Assembly (NCBI GenBank): GCA_039180875.1
Contig: JBCDCY010000004.1
Span: 1-64,000 of the forward strand
Length of the DNA stretch: 64,000 nucleotides
Direction: 5' to 3'
Source of the DNA: JBCDCY01 sp039180875
Lineage (GTDB): Bacteria; Pseudomonadota; Alphaproteobacteria; Rhodobacterales; Rhodobacteraceae
The notes beneath the pieces were generated by a model. The model ran no database searches, was not told the DNA's origin, and saw only the letters and a list, made by a program, of their open reading frames with translations. Shown one piece after another: positions 19,190 through 28,132 of the stretch (position 1 is the first letter of the stretch; every line of letters starts with the position of its first letter). The position numbers were made by a program, and so were the translations under genes.

Positions 19190-20968
19190 ATGCCAATCTA
19201 CACGCCGCCGACCGAGGACATCCGCTTTGTCCTGCACGAGACGCTGAAGGTGCACGAGGCCGATATCCCGGGCTATGCCGATCTCGACCCGGATTTCACC
19301 TCCGCCATCCTGGAGGAGGCCGGCAAGATCGCGCGCGACGTGCTCGCGCCGCTCAACGCCGTCGGCGATCAGCAGGGCTGCGTGCTGGAAAACGGCGTGG
19401 TGCGCACGCCCAAGGGTTTTCACGAGGCGTTCGACACGCTCCGTGAGGGCGGCTGGACCGGGCTTGACTGCGATCCGGACTATGGCGGGCAGGGCATGCC
19501 CTACGTCATCGGCACCGCGGTGGGCGAGATGCACTGTGCCGCCAACATGGCCTTCATGATGTATCCGGGCCTCACCCATGGCGCCTATTCGGCGATCCAC
19601 ACCCACGGCACCGACGAGCAGAAGCAGACCTACCTGCCGAAGATGGTGTCCGGCGAGTGGACCGGCACCATGAACCTGACGGAGCCCCATTGCGGCACCG
19701 ATCTCGGCCTTCTGCGCACCAAGGCGGTGCCGCAGGACGACGGCAGCTTCAAGATCTCCGGCCAGAAGATCTTCATCTCGGCCGGTGAGCACGACATGTC
19801 GGACAACATCATCCACCTGGTGCTGGCCAAGATCCCCGGCGGGCCGGAGGGCGTGAAGGGTATCAGCCTCTTCATCGTGCCGAAGTTCATGGTGAACGAC
19901 GACGGCTCCCTCGGCCAGCGCAACGGCGTCTCCTGCGGCAAGCTTGAGGAGAAGATGGGGATCCACGGTAACTCGACCTGCGTCATGAACTATGACGAGG
20001 CGACCGGGTTCCTGATCGGCGAGGAGCACAAGGGCCTCCGCGCCATGTTCACGATGATGAACGAGGCGCGGCTGGGCGTCGGCCTGCAGGGTCTCTCCCA
20101 GGCGGTGGTGAGCTACCAGAACGCGGTGGCCTACGCCAACGACCGGCTCCAGGGCCGGGCGGTGACGGGCACAAAGAACGAGAACGGCCCGGCCGATCCG
20201 ATCATCGTACATCCCGACATCCGCCGGACGCTGATGGACCAGAAGGCCTTCGTCGAGGGTGGCCGAGCCTTCGCGCTTTGGGGCGCGCAGCTGATCGACC
20301 AGAGCCACCGCTCCGACGATGCGGATGCGGAGGGCATGATCTCCCTGCTGACGCCGGTCATCAAAGGCTTCCTGACCGACAAGGGTTTTGACTACTGCGT
20401 CTCGGCCCAGCAGGTCTTCGGCGGCCACGGCTATATCGAGGAATGGGGCATGTCGCAGTTCGCGCGCGATGCGCGGATCGCGATGATCTACGAGGGCGCA
20501 AACGGCGTGCAGGCGCTCGACCTGGTGGGCCGCAAGCTCGGCGCCGGGGGCGGCAAGTACGTCATGGCCTTCTTCGAGATGGTGAAGGACTTCATCAAAG
20601 AGAACGAGGGCAACGAGGCGCTGAAGGCCGATTTCCTCGACCCGCTCAAGGCCGCGTCGAAGGATTTGCAGACCGCCGGCATGTACTTCATGTCGGAGGG
20701 GATGAAGAACCCCGACAACGCACTCTCGGGCTCCACCGACTTCATGCACATGTTCGGCCATGTCTGCCTCGGCTTCATGTGGGCGCGCATGGCGAAGGCG
20801 GCGATGGAGGCGCTCGACGGCAAGGCCGACGATCCCGACTTCTACAAGAACAAGCTGGCGACGGGGCGCTACTACATGGCCCGGATCCTACCCGAGACCG
20901 GCCTGCGGCTCACCCGCATCCAGTCGGGCGCCGAGCCGGTGATGGCCTTGGACGCCGCTTCGTTCTGA
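19190..20968 (+). CDS. Acyl-CoA dehydrogenase, long DmdC-like type
   Basis: FAD enzyme that introduces the alpha-beta double bond into acyl-CoA. At 592 residues it belongs to the long subfamily that includes DmdC, with an extra N-terminal segment (MPIYTPPTEDIRFVLHE) and a C-terminal extension (about 465-592). Core motifs are present: TEPHCGTDLG and ISGQKIFISAGEHD for FAD binding, and the C-terminal domain signature QVFGGHGYIEEWGMSQFARDARI with the catalytic-base Glu in IYEGANG. The start has GGGAG upstream. First enzyme of the beta-oxidation operon. DmdC-type activity on methylmercaptopropionyl-CoA is possible but not demonstrable here; the subfamily also takes ordinary acyl-CoAs. Confidence 0.9.
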   Translation: MPIYTPPTEDIRFVLHETLKVHEADIPGYADLDPDFTSAILEEAGKIARDVLAPLNAVGDQQGCVLENGVVRTPKGFHEAFDTLREGGWTGLDCDPDYGGQGMPYVIGTAVGEMHCAANMAFMMYPGLTHGAYSAIHTHGTDEQKQTYLPKMVSGEWTGTMNLTEPHCGTDLGLLRTKAVPQDDGSFKISGQKIFISAGEHDMSDNIIHLVLAKIPGGPEGVKGISLFIVPKFMVNDDGSLGQRNGVSCGKLEEKMGIHGNSTCVMNYDEATGFLIGEEHKGLRAMFTMMNEARLGVGLQGLSQAVVSYQNAVAYANDRLQGRAVTGTKNENGPADPIIVHPDIRRTLMDQKAFVEGGRAFALWGAQLIDQSHRSDDADAEGMISLLTPVIKGFLTDKGFDYCVSAQQVFGGHGYIEEWGMSQFARDARIAMIYEGANGVQALDLVGRKLGAGGGKYVMAFFEMVKDFIKENEGNEALKADFLDPLKAASKDLQTAGMYFMSEGMKNPDNALSGSTDFMHMFGHVCLGFMWARMAKAAMEALDGKADDPDFYKNKLATGRYYMARILPETGLRLTRIQSGAEPVMALDAASF

Positions 20969-21084
20969 TCGAGACAAGAGGGGCGCGCTGCCCCGGTCGA
21001 CCGACCGGTCCCGCGATGGGTAAGTGGGCCTGGTCACCAGACCGGGGTGGCGCAATTTCTTTTCCGACGCCAAAAGGAGCGCTG

Positions 21085-22005
21085 ATGCCTGCAGCGACGC
21101 TCCCTCTCAAGCAGATCCTCGTCCCGTTCGATTGCGAGCGCGTACTCCCTGCGTCTTCCGTTGAGATGGGACGCGTGAGCGAGAATGACGTTTCCTATGA
21201 GCTCTTCCAGGTCATTCAGCGTTTGCATTTGATCGGCTTGGGTTTCGACGAGATGCCGCGTGAGGGTTTGCTGACTTTCGCGCTTGGCATCTTTGAGGGT
21301 GATCTGCAGAACGGCGGCCTCTCCCAGGTGATCTGGAACGCGCGCTTCGAGACCCATACTGACAACTTGACGTGGCACTGGAAGGATCTGCTGGCCCTTG
21401 TTGGAGAAGCGGTGGACCGGGCGGATGAGACGCACCGCCAGAAGTGGATCGCAGACGTGACCAGTTTCATCGAAGCGGTGCCCGACGCCGATCATGAGGC
21501 GTTCTTGACCGAGGGCGTGTTCGGGACCGAGGCGGTGGCGCGGGACCTTGATCTCTTCAATGACAGCTATGATTTGAATCCGACCTGGTGGCTGGTCCAC
21601 TTGGCCAAAGCGGACCTCATCGCATTTGCGCCGAAGGCGGACGTGGATGCGTGGATCGGCCAGGTGCGAGACGCGCTTCCCGACGCAGAGCTGCGAGGTC
21701 GTCGTCGTAACAAGTTGCGTCGTGCGGAGAAGGTCGTTGCGTCCACGCGCTCCGACGCGTCTTCTGCTCGCGCGAGGAGGAAGCGACTGCCCCTGCCGAA
21801 GCGGTTCTCCGCCGGATTGACGGAGGAGGCCTATGGGCGGCTCCGGGCGCTGAACGAGGTCTATGGGCTCGGCAACAACTACCTTCTTACAGTATTGCTC
21901 GAACGGCTCGACGACTATGCCGACGCAGATCGGCTGGATGCGGTCTTTCGCGCGTTCATCGCGGAATACGGCGCGCCGGGGCCGGCCAAGGGAGGAAAGA
22001 CATGA
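21085..22005 (+). CDS. DMP19/DUF4375-like protein with possible ribbon-helix-helix C-terminus
   Basis: A 306-residue protein not expected in a fatty-acid operon. The N-terminal half contains FEGDLQNGGLSQVIWNARFE (about 70-90), which resembles the NGG-x(3-4)-F/W-N core of the DMP19/DUF4375 family, whose type member is a DNA-mimic protein. A basic linker (about 215-245) leads to a C-terminal segment with LTEEAYGRLRALNEVYGLGNNYLLTVLLERL, which has the spacing of a ribbon-helix-helix or CopG-like fold. The ATG follows AAGGAG, and the stop overlaps the next acyl-CoA dehydrogenase start (ATGA). Base composition is lower in GC than its neighbours (28 of 60 bases at 21181-21240), suggesting acquisition. 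Function unknown. Confidence 0.7.
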   Translation: MPAATLPLKQILVPFDCERVLPASSVEMGRVSENDVSYELFQVIQRLHLIGLGFDEMPREGLLTFALGIFEGDLQNGGLSQVIWNARFETHTDNLTWHWKDLLALVGEAVDRADETHRQKWIADVTSFIEAVPDADHEAFLTEGVFGTEAVARDLDLFNDSYDLNPTWWLVHLAKADLIAFAPKADVDAWIGQVRDALPDAELRGRRRNKLRRAEKVVASTRSDASSARARRKRLPLPKRFSAGLTEEAYGRLRALNEVYGLGNNYLLTVLLERLDDYADADRLDAVFRAFIAEYGAPGPAKGGKT

Positions 22006-23156
22006 CATTCCAGAACCTCCGCTCTCACTGGATGACCGACGAGCACGTGATGCTCGAGGAGATGACGCGGGACTTCATCGCCGAGAAGTGGACGCCGCAC
22101 TATGAGCGGTGGCGGAAGCAGGGCGAGATGGACCGCGCCACCTGGCAGGAGGCGGCGGAGATCGGCCTCCTCTGTGCCTCGGTGCCGGAGGAATATGGCG
22201 GCGCCGGCGGCGATTTCGGCCATGAGGCGGTGATCGGGATGGAGGCGGCGCGGGCCAACCTCGCCTCCTGGGGGAACGGCATCCACTCGGGGATCGTCGC
22301 GCACTACATCCTGGCCTACGGCACAGAGGACCAGAAGAAGCGCTGGCTGCCCAAGATGGCCTCGGGCGAGATGGTGGGGGCGCTGGCGATGACGGAGCCC
22401 TCAGGCGGGTCCGATGTGCAGGCGATCAAGACCAAGGCGATCCGCGACGGCAACGTCTACCGCGTGTCGGGCCAGAAGACCTTCATCACCTGCGGCCAGC
22501 ACGCCGACCTGGTCATCGTAGCGGCCAAGACCGATCCGTCGGAGAAGGCCAAGGGCATCTCGCTGATCGTGGTGGAGACCGAGGGGGCGGAGGGGTTCAC
22601 CCGGGGCCGCAACCTCGACAAGATCGGACTGAAGGCTGCCGATACCTCCGAGCTGTTCTTCGACAACGTCGCTGTGCCGCCCGAAAACCTGCTCGGCGGG
22701 GACGAGGGCCAGGGCTTCTATCAGATGATGCAACAGCTCCCGCAGGAGCGTCTGATCATCGCCGTGGGCGCCGTCGGCGCGATGGAGGGCGCGGTGAGCC
22801 GCACCATCGACTACTGCAAGGAGCGGGAGGCGTTCGGCGGCAACCTCCTCCAGTTCCAGAACACCCGCTTCAAGCTCGCCGAGGCCAAGACCAACACGGT
22901 CGCGGCCCGGGCGTTCCTCGACAGCTGCATCGACGCGCATCTTCGTGGCGAGCTCTCGGTCGAAACCGCTGCCATGGCGAAGTACTGGACGACCGATCTG
23001 CAGAACCAGGTGATCGACGAGTGCCTGCAGCTCCACGGCGGCTACGGCTTCATGACGGAGTATGCCGTCGCGGAAATGTGGACGGATGCCCGGGTGCAGC
23101 GCATCTATGGCGGAACGAACGAAATCATGAAGGAGCTGATCGCGCGCAACCTCTGA
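22002..23156 (+). CDS. Acyl-CoA dehydrogenase, standard length
   Basis: A 384-residue FAD acyl-CoA dehydrogenase acting in fatty-acid or branched-chain acyl-CoA oxidation. It has the usual three-domain plan: helical N-domain, beta domain with AMTEPSGGSDVQAIKT and VSGQKTFITCGQHADL, and helical C-domain with QLHGGYGFMTEYAVAEMWTDARVQRIYGGTNEI, where the Glu in the YGGTNEI region is typical of bacterial members. Its ATG overlaps the preceding DMP19-like gene's stop, so translation of the two is coupled. Chain-length preference cannot be told. Confidence 0.93.
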   Translation: MTFQNLRSHWMTDEHVMLEEMTRDFIAEKWTPHYERWRKQGEMDRATWQEAAEIGLLCASVPEEYGGAGGDFGHEAVIGMEAARANLASWGNGIHSGIVAHYILAYGTEDQKKRWLPKMASGEMVGALAMTEPSGGSDVQAIKTKAIRDGNVYRVSGQKTFITCGQHADLVIVAAKTDPSEKAKGISLIVVETEGAEGFTRGRNLDKIGLKAADTSELFFDNVAVPPENLLGGDEGQGFYQMMQQLPQERLIIAVGAVGAMEGAVSRTIDYCKEREAFGGNLLQFQNTRFKLAEAKTNTVAARAFLDSCIDAHLRGELSVETAAMAKYWTTDLQNQVIDECLQLHGGYGFMTEYAVAEMWTDARVQRIYGGTNEIMKELIARNL

Positions 23157-23185
23157 CGCGCGAGCAGGCTCCCGGGAGGAACGAT

Positions 23186-23827
23186 ATGGCCGAGTACCGG
23201 CTGCACTGCTTTGCCCAGTCGGGCAACGCCTACAAGGTCGCGCTCATGCTCGCGCTCTCCCGCGCGGACTGGGAGCCGGTGTGGGTGAACTTCTTCGACG
23301 GAACGCATCGCGGCGATGAATTCAAGACGATGAACGAGATGGCCCAGGTGCCGGTGCTGGAGCATCGGGACGTCACCCTCAGCCAGTCGGGATTGATGCT
23401 GGAATACCTGGTCGGCGCCCTCCGCAGCTTCGGCTGGGCGAATGCGGCGGAGGAGCGGGAGATCAAGCGCTGGCTTCTCTGGGACAACTACTCCTTCACC
23501 TCGACGCTCGCGCCCTACCGCTTCGTCGCGACTTTCGTGCAGGAAGAGAAGCGCTCCGCCGACGTGCTGGGCTTTCTCGGCGGGCGCATGAAGAACGCGC
23601 TCAAGGTCATTGACCAGCGCCTGGCAGGGCGGGATTTCGTGGCGACGGCCGGCCCGTCGATCGCCGATCTCTCCATCGTCGGTTACCTCTACTACGGCGA
23701 CGAGCTGCCCTTCGATCTGGCCGAATACCCCAACCTCAAGGCCATGACCGACCGCATCAAGGCCCTGCCCGGCTGGCAGGGTCCCTACGAGATGATGCCG
23801 ACCGAACCCATCGCGGCGTCCGCCTGA
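23186..23827 (+). CDS. Glutathione S-transferase family protein
   Basis: A 213-residue cytosolic GST. The thioredoxin-like N-domain begins YRLHCFAQSGNAYKVALMLAL, with Ser11 the likely glutathione-activating residue, and includes the cis-Pro segment AQVPVLEH and the SQSGLMLEYL site. The all-helical C-domain carries the ASIADLS-like N-capping box (GPSIADLSIVGYLYYG). A good GGGAGGA site precedes the ATG. Embedded in the beta-oxidation operon, it may detoxify reactive enoyl or epoxide intermediates (inference). Confidence 0.9.
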   Translation: MAEYRLHCFAQSGNAYKVALMLALSRADWEPVWVNFFDGTHRGDEFKTMNEMAQVPVLEHRDVTLSQSGLMLEYLVGALRSFGWANAAEEREIKRWLLWDNYSFTSTLAPYRFVATFVQEEKRSADVLGFLGGRMKNALKVIDQRLAGRDFVATAGPSIADLSIVGYLYYGDELPFDLAEYPNLKAMTDRIKALPGWQGPYEMMPTEPIAASA

Positions 23828-23881
23828 CGCCCACCAGCGACACCCGCCGCCCAGGCGGCCCGATCCGGAGGAGCCTCCGCC

Positions 23882-25093
23882 ATGACCGAAGCCTATATCT
23901 ACGACGCCGTTCGCACCCCCCGCGGCAAGGGCAAGAAGGACGGGGCGCTGCATGAGGTGACGGCCGTGCGCCTCGCCGCCAGTGCGCTCAATGCGCTGAA
24001 GGAGCGGACGGAGCTCGACACGACGCAGGTGGAGGACGTGATCCTCGGCAACGTCACCCAGATCGGCGAGCAGGGGGCCTGCCTCGCCCGCTCCGCCGTG
24101 CTCTACTCCGACTTCGACGAGAGCGTCGCGGGTGTCTCCGTCAACCGCTTCTGCGCCAGCGGGCTCGAGGCGGTGAATATGGCCGCCAACCAGGTGAAGG
24201 GTGGCGCCGGTGAGGCCTATGTGGCCGGCGGGGTCGAGAGCATGAGCCGAGTGCCCATGGGCATGGACGGCGGCGCCATCGCAGCCGATCCGACGCTGGC
24301 CATGAAGTCCTACTTCGTGCCCCAGGGCATCTCGTCCGACATCATCGCCACCACCTACGGCTTCTCCCGCGACGACGTGGACGCCTATGCGGTGGAGAGC
24401 CACAGGCGCGCCGCCAAGGCCTGGGACGAGAAGCGCTTCGCCAAGTCGGTGGTCGAGGTGAAGGACCAGAACGGCATCACCATCCTCGATCGGGATGAGC
24501 AGATCCGCCCGGATACGGACATGCAGGGCCTCGGCTCCCTCCGCGCCTCGTTCCAGCAGATGGGCGAGGTGATGCCGGGCTTCGACCAGATCGCGCTCTT
24601 GAAGTACCCCGAGTTGGAGCGGATCGAGCATGTGCACACTGCCGGCAACTCCTCGGCCATCACCGACGGCGCGGCGGCAGTCCTGATCGGCACCAAGGAG
24701 TTCGGCGAGAAGAATGATCTGAAGCCGCGGGCCCGGGTGGTCGCCACGACTAAGATCGGCACGGACCCCACGATCATGCTGACGGGCCCCGTGCCGGCGA
24801 CGGAGAAAATCCTGCGCACCTCCGGCATGTCGATCTCCGACATCGACCTCTTCGAGGTGAACGAGGCCTTCGCCTCCGTCGTGCTGCGCTTCCTTCAGGC
24901 CTTCGACGCCGACCACGACAAGGTGAACGTCAATGGCGGCGCCATCGCCATGGGCCATCCGCTGGGCGCGACCGGCGCGATGATCCTGTCGGCCGCGTTG
25001 GAGGAGCTGGAGCGCTCGGGCAAGGGCACCGCGCTCTGCACCCTCTGCATCGGCTCCGGCATGGGCGCGGCCACGATCATCGAGCGCGTCTAA
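23882..25093 (+). CDS. fadA: Acetyl-CoA C-acyltransferase (thiolase)
   Basis: Last enzyme of the beta-oxidation cycle, cleaving 3-ketoacyl-CoA with CoA. The 403-residue protein has the thiolase triad regions: nucleophilic Cys in NRFCASGLEAVNMA, His in NGGAIAMGHPLGATGA, and the second Cys in LCTLCIGSGMGAA. Length and VESMSRVPMG match catabolic FadA-type thiolases. It lies 28 bases before the fadJ-like gene, the usual order for the two partners of the trifunctional complex. The symbol is by role; biosynthetic specificity is not excluded. Confidence 0.93.
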   Translation: MTEAYIYDAVRTPRGKGKKDGALHEVTAVRLAASALNALKERTELDTTQVEDVILGNVTQIGEQGACLARSAVLYSDFDESVAGVSVNRFCASGLEAVNMAANQVKGGAGEAYVAGGVESMSRVPMGMDGGAIAADPTLAMKSYFVPQGISSDIIATTYGFSRDDVDAYAVESHRRAAKAWDEKRFAKSVVEVKDQNGITILDRDEQIRPDTDMQGLGSLRASFQQMGEVMPGFDQIALLKYPELERIEHVHTAGNSSAITDGAAAVLIGTKEFGEKNDLKPRARVVATTKIGTDPTIMLTGPVPATEKILRTSGMSISDIDLFEVNEAFASVVLRFLQAFDADHDKVNVNGGAIAMGHPLGATGAMILSAALEELERSGKGTALCTLCIGSGMGAATIIERV

Positions 25094-25120
25094 GCGGCTG
25101 AGACATCGAGAGGAAAACCG

Positions 25121-27331
25121 ATGAGCACCATCTTTAAGACCGATGTCGACGCCGACGGGATCATGACGATCACCTGGGATCTGCCGGATCGCTCGATGAA
25201 CGTCATGACGCTCGATGGATTGACGGAGCTGAATGCGGCGATCGACGCGGCCCTCGGCGACGAGGCGGTGAAGGGCGTCGTCCTCACGTCGGCCAAGAAG
25301 GACTTCGCCGGGGGCATGGACCTGAACGTGCTGGCCTCCATGCGCGACGGCGCGGGCGACAATCCGGCCCAGGGCCTGTTCGACGGGGTGATGCAGATGC
25401 ACCACCTGATGCGGAAGCTGGAGCTGGCGGGCCAGGATCCGAAGACCCAGAAGGGCGGCAAGCCCGTCGCCTGGGCCTGCCCCGGCACCGCGGCGGGCAT
25501 CGGGCTGGAGCTCGGCCTCGCCTGCCATCGCCGGTTCGTGGCCGACAACCCCAAGGCCAAGATCGGCCTGCCGGAGATCATGGTCGGCATCTTCCCCGGC
25601 GCGGGCGGCACCACGCGGCTCGTGCGGATGCTGGGCGCGATGAACGCGGCGCCCTTCCTGCTCGAAGGCAAGATGGTCTCGCCGGAGAAGGCCAAGGGCG
25701 CGGGTCTGGTGCATGAGGTCGTGCCGGCGGACGAGCTGCTCGCCTCGGCCAAGGCCTGGGTGAAGGACGCGACCGAGGCCGACACGATCCAGCCCTGGGA
25801 TGCCAAGGGCTACAAGATGCCCGGCGGTGCGCCCTACCACCCCGCGGGCTTCGGCACCTTCGTCGGCGCGGCCGTCATGGTGCACGGCAAGACCCAGGGC
25901 GCCTATCCCGCGCCCAAGGCGCTGCTTGGCGCGGTCTATGAGGGCGCGCTCGTGCCCTTCGACACCGCGCTCAAGGTCGAGGCGCGCTGGTTCACCCATG
26001 TGCTGATGAACCCGTCGTCTGCCGCCATGATGCGGTCCCTCTTCCTCAACAAAGAGGCGTTGGAGAAGGGCGCGGTGCGGCCCGAGGGCGTGCCGGATCA
26101 GACGGTGAAAAAGGTGGGCGTCCTCGGCGCCGGCATGATGGGGGCGGGTATCGCCTATGTCTCCGCCATGGCCGGGATTGAGGTCGTGCTGCTGGATCGC
26201 GATCAGGAGGCGGCGGACAAAGGCCTCGCCACCATCACCAGCCTCTTGGACGATGGGCTGAAGAAGAAGCGGATCGACGAGGCGAAGAAGGCCGAGATCC
26301 TCGGTCGCGTGACCGCCACGCCGGACTACGGGGTGCTGGCGGGCGCCGATCTGATCGTCGAGGCGGTGTTCGAGGACACCGGCATCAAGGCCGACGTGAC
26401 CAAGAAGACCGAGGCGGTGATCGACGCCGACTGCATCTTCGCCACCAACACCTCGACCCTGCCGATCACCAGCCTCGCCACCGCCAGCGAGCGGCCGGAG
26501 CAGTTCATCGGCATCCACTTCTTCTCGCCCGTCCACCGGATGATGCTGGTGGAGATCATCAAGGGGGCGCAGACCGGCGACCGGGCGGTGGCCAAGGCGC
26601 TCGACTTTGTGCGCCAGATCCGCAAGACGCCGATCGTGGTGAACGATGCGCGGTTCTTCTACGCCAACCGCTGCATCATCCCCTATGGCGCCGAGGCGAA
26701 CCGCATGGTGGCCGAGGGGGTGGAGCCCGCGCTGATCGAGAACGCAGCCAAGCAGCTCGGCATGCCGCTCGGGCCACTGCAGCTTGGCGACGAGACCTCC
26801 ATCGACCTGGCCGAGAAGATCATGTCGGCGACCAAGGCAGCGCTCGGCAACGACTACCCGGAGAACCCGGGCGACGACGTGGTGCAGAAGCTCTTCGATC
26901 TCGGCCGGCTCGGGCGGAAGACCAAGTCGGGCTTCTATGAGTACGACGAGAAGGGCAAGCGCCAGGGCATCTGGCCTGGCCTGCGCGAGGCTTTCCCGGT
27001 GGCCGGCGACCAGCCCGAGGTGACCGAGGTGCAGCACCGCCTGGCCATGGCCCAGGTGTTGGAGGCCGTCCGTGCGCTCGAGGAGGGCGTGCTCGAGGAC
27101 ATCCGCGAGGGCGATGTGGGCGCGATCCTCGGCTGGGGCTTCATGCCCTGGTCCGGCGGCCCGTTCAGCTGGATCGACATCCTCGGCACGCCGAAGGCCG
27201 TGGAGATCTGCGAGGATCTGGCGGCAAAGCATGGGCCGCGCTTCGCACCGCCGAAGCTGCTGAAGGACATGGCCGCCAAGGGCGAGAGCTTCTACGGCCG
27301 CTTCGGCCCGGAGGCGAAGGCCGCCGCCTGA
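25121..27331 (+). CDS. fadJ: 3-hydroxyacyl-CoA dehydrogenase / enoyl-CoA hydratase fusion
   Basis: Bifunctional alpha subunit of beta-oxidation: hydrates trans-2-enoyl-CoA, then oxidises the 3-hydroxyacyl-CoA with NAD. In 736 residues, the N-terminal crotonase domain (1-190) contains DFAGGMDLNVL and PEIMVGIFPGAGGTTRLVRMLG with its two catalytic Glu positions. The Rossmann domain begins VGVLGAGMMGAGIAYVSAMAG (about 330-350), and the dehydrogenase C-domain has FIGIHFFSPVHRMMLVEII with the catalytic His. Start preceded by GAGAGGA. Terminal gene of the operon; repeats follow directly. FadJ rather than FadB is chosen from sequence style and could be exchanged. Confidence 0.95.
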   Translation: MSTIFKTDVDADGIMTITWDLPDRSMNVMTLDGLTELNAAIDAALGDEAVKGVVLTSAKKDFAGGMDLNVLASMRDGAGDNPAQGLFDGVMQMHHLMRKLELAGQDPKTQKGGKPVAWACPGTAAGIGLELGLACHRRFVADNPKAKIGLPEIMVGIFPGAGGTTRLVRMLGAMNAAPFLLEGKMVSPEKAKGAGLVHEVVPADELLASAKAWVKDATEADTIQPWDAKGYKMPGGAPYHPAGFGTFVGAAVMVHGKTQGAYPAPKALLGAVYEGALVPFDTALKVEARWFTHVLMNPSSAAMMRSLFLNKEALEKGAVRPEGVPDQTVKKVGVLGAGMMGAGIAYVSAMAGIEVVLLDRDQEAADKGLATITSLLDDGLKKKRIDEAKKAEILGRVTATPDYGVLAGADLIVEAVFEDTGIKADVTKKTEAVIDADCIFATNTSTLPITSLATASERPEQFIGIHFFSPVHRMMLVEIIKGAQTGDRAVAKALDFVRQIRKTPIVVNDARFFYANRCIIPYGAEANRMVAEGVEPALIENAAKQLGMPLGPLQLGDETSIDLAEKIMSATKAALGNDYPENPGDDVVQKLFDLGRLGRKTKSGFYEYDEKGKRQGIWPGLREAFPVAGDQPEVTEVQHRLAMAQVLEAVRALEEGVLEDIREGDVGAILGWGFMPWSGGPFSWIDILGTPKAVEICEDLAAKHGPRFAPPKLLKDMAAKGESFYGRFGPEAKAAA

Positions 27332-27678
27332 GGCGACACCCTTCGACCCGCGCCGCCCCGGCCCCCGAGCCGGGGCTTCGCCACTTGCCGGCGTAGAGGT
27401 CCCGGGTCAAGCCCGGGACGGTGCGGGTGCTGGTGGGGGCACTCTTGTTCGCCGGAGAAGGCCTGCGCCAAAACCCACGCCGCCCCGGCCCCCGAGCCGG
27501 GGCCTCGCCCTTTGCCGGCGTCGAGGTCCCGGGTCGAGCCCGGGACGGTGCGGGTGGTGGAGCTGGGCGCCCATGTTCGCCGGAGGGGGCCTTCGTCAAA
27601 ACCCATGCTGCCCCGGCCCCCGAGCCGGGGCCTCGTCCTCGGCGGAGGGCGCTTACGGGCGACGGGAAGCAGCGTGCC
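27332..27678. repeat. Non-coding region with tandem ~127-base repeat of GC-rich hairpins
   Basis: About 2.3 imperfect copies of a 127-128-base unit fill the gap between the convergent fadJ and DUF4440 genes. Each unit holds two hairpins: GCCCCGGC-N6-GCCGGGGC (27355, 27482, 27610) and GTCCCGGG-N5-CCCGGGAC (27399, 27526; absent in the last partial copy), followed by a GTTCGCCGGAG and AAAACCCA segment. Loop variants (TCAAG/TCGAG) keep the stems perfect. The GTCCCGGG type of palindrome is common in alphaproteobacterial genomes. It could act as a terminator block for fadJ. No gene is evident here. Confidence 0.85.
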
Positions 27679-28131
27679 TCAGCGCCGGTAGTCCTGGGGC
27701 GTGAGGGTGCTTTCGCCTGCGACGTAGGTCTCCGCTCCTGGCACGACGTCGGTGTTTTGCGCGGCGACGGCCTGCCAGCCTGCATCGGTCCGGGCCAGCA
27801 CGAAGATCAGTACGGTGCGGCGGTCGCCGGCCGGGCTGCCGTCGGGGGCGCTCTGGCCTTTCAGCAGCATCCGGCAATGCACGATGGTATGGTCCGCGCC
27901 GAGCGGGCGGACGCGCACCAGGCCCGGAACGAGATCGGTCTCGGCGAAGAACGAGGTAAGGGCGTAGTGGTGCGCCTTCTCGATCGCCGCCCGATTGCGC
28001 CACCAGATGCCGACCACGTTGACGAAGTCCGCATCCTCGGCGAAGAGCGCGGCGAGTGAGGCCGCATCCCGCGCCATCCAGGCGGCGGCGAAGGCGGCGG
28101 GGAAATCCTCGGGCCGCGCCGGCAGGGCCAC
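27679..28131 (-). CDS. SnoaL-like / DUF4440 family protein
   Basis: A 150-residue NTF2-fold protein. The pattern FAAAWMARDAASLAALFAEDADFVNVVGIWWRNRAAI, a later VHCRMLLKG strand and a final VLIFVLARTDAGWQAVAAQNTD match SgcJ/EcaC-DUF4440 proteins. Members range from polyketide cyclases to uncharacterised proteins, so no reaction is assigned. It starts one base after the stop of the FAD-oxidase gene and is therefore co-transcribed with it. Confidence 0.8.
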   Translation of the reverse strand: MALPARPEDFPAAFAAAWMARDAASLAALFAEDADFVNVVGIWWRNRAAIEKAHHYALTSFFAETDLVPGLVRVRPLGADHTIVHCRMLLKGQSAPDGSPAGDRRTVLIFVLARTDAGWQAVAAQNTDVVPGAETYVAGESTLTPQDYRR

Positions 28132-28132
28132 C

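Noticed and set aside
23105..27232. A 1375-codon open frame on the minus strand
   Set aside because: It lies wholly opposite the beta-oxidation genes, has no domain motifs and a His/Gly/Arg-rich composition typical of the antisense of GC-rich coding DNA.
27421..27678. Plus-strand open frame of over 200 codons running through the hairpin repeats into the DUF4440 gene
   Set aside because: It consists of translated repeats (Pro/Ala/Gly/Arg) followed by the antisense of a real gene.
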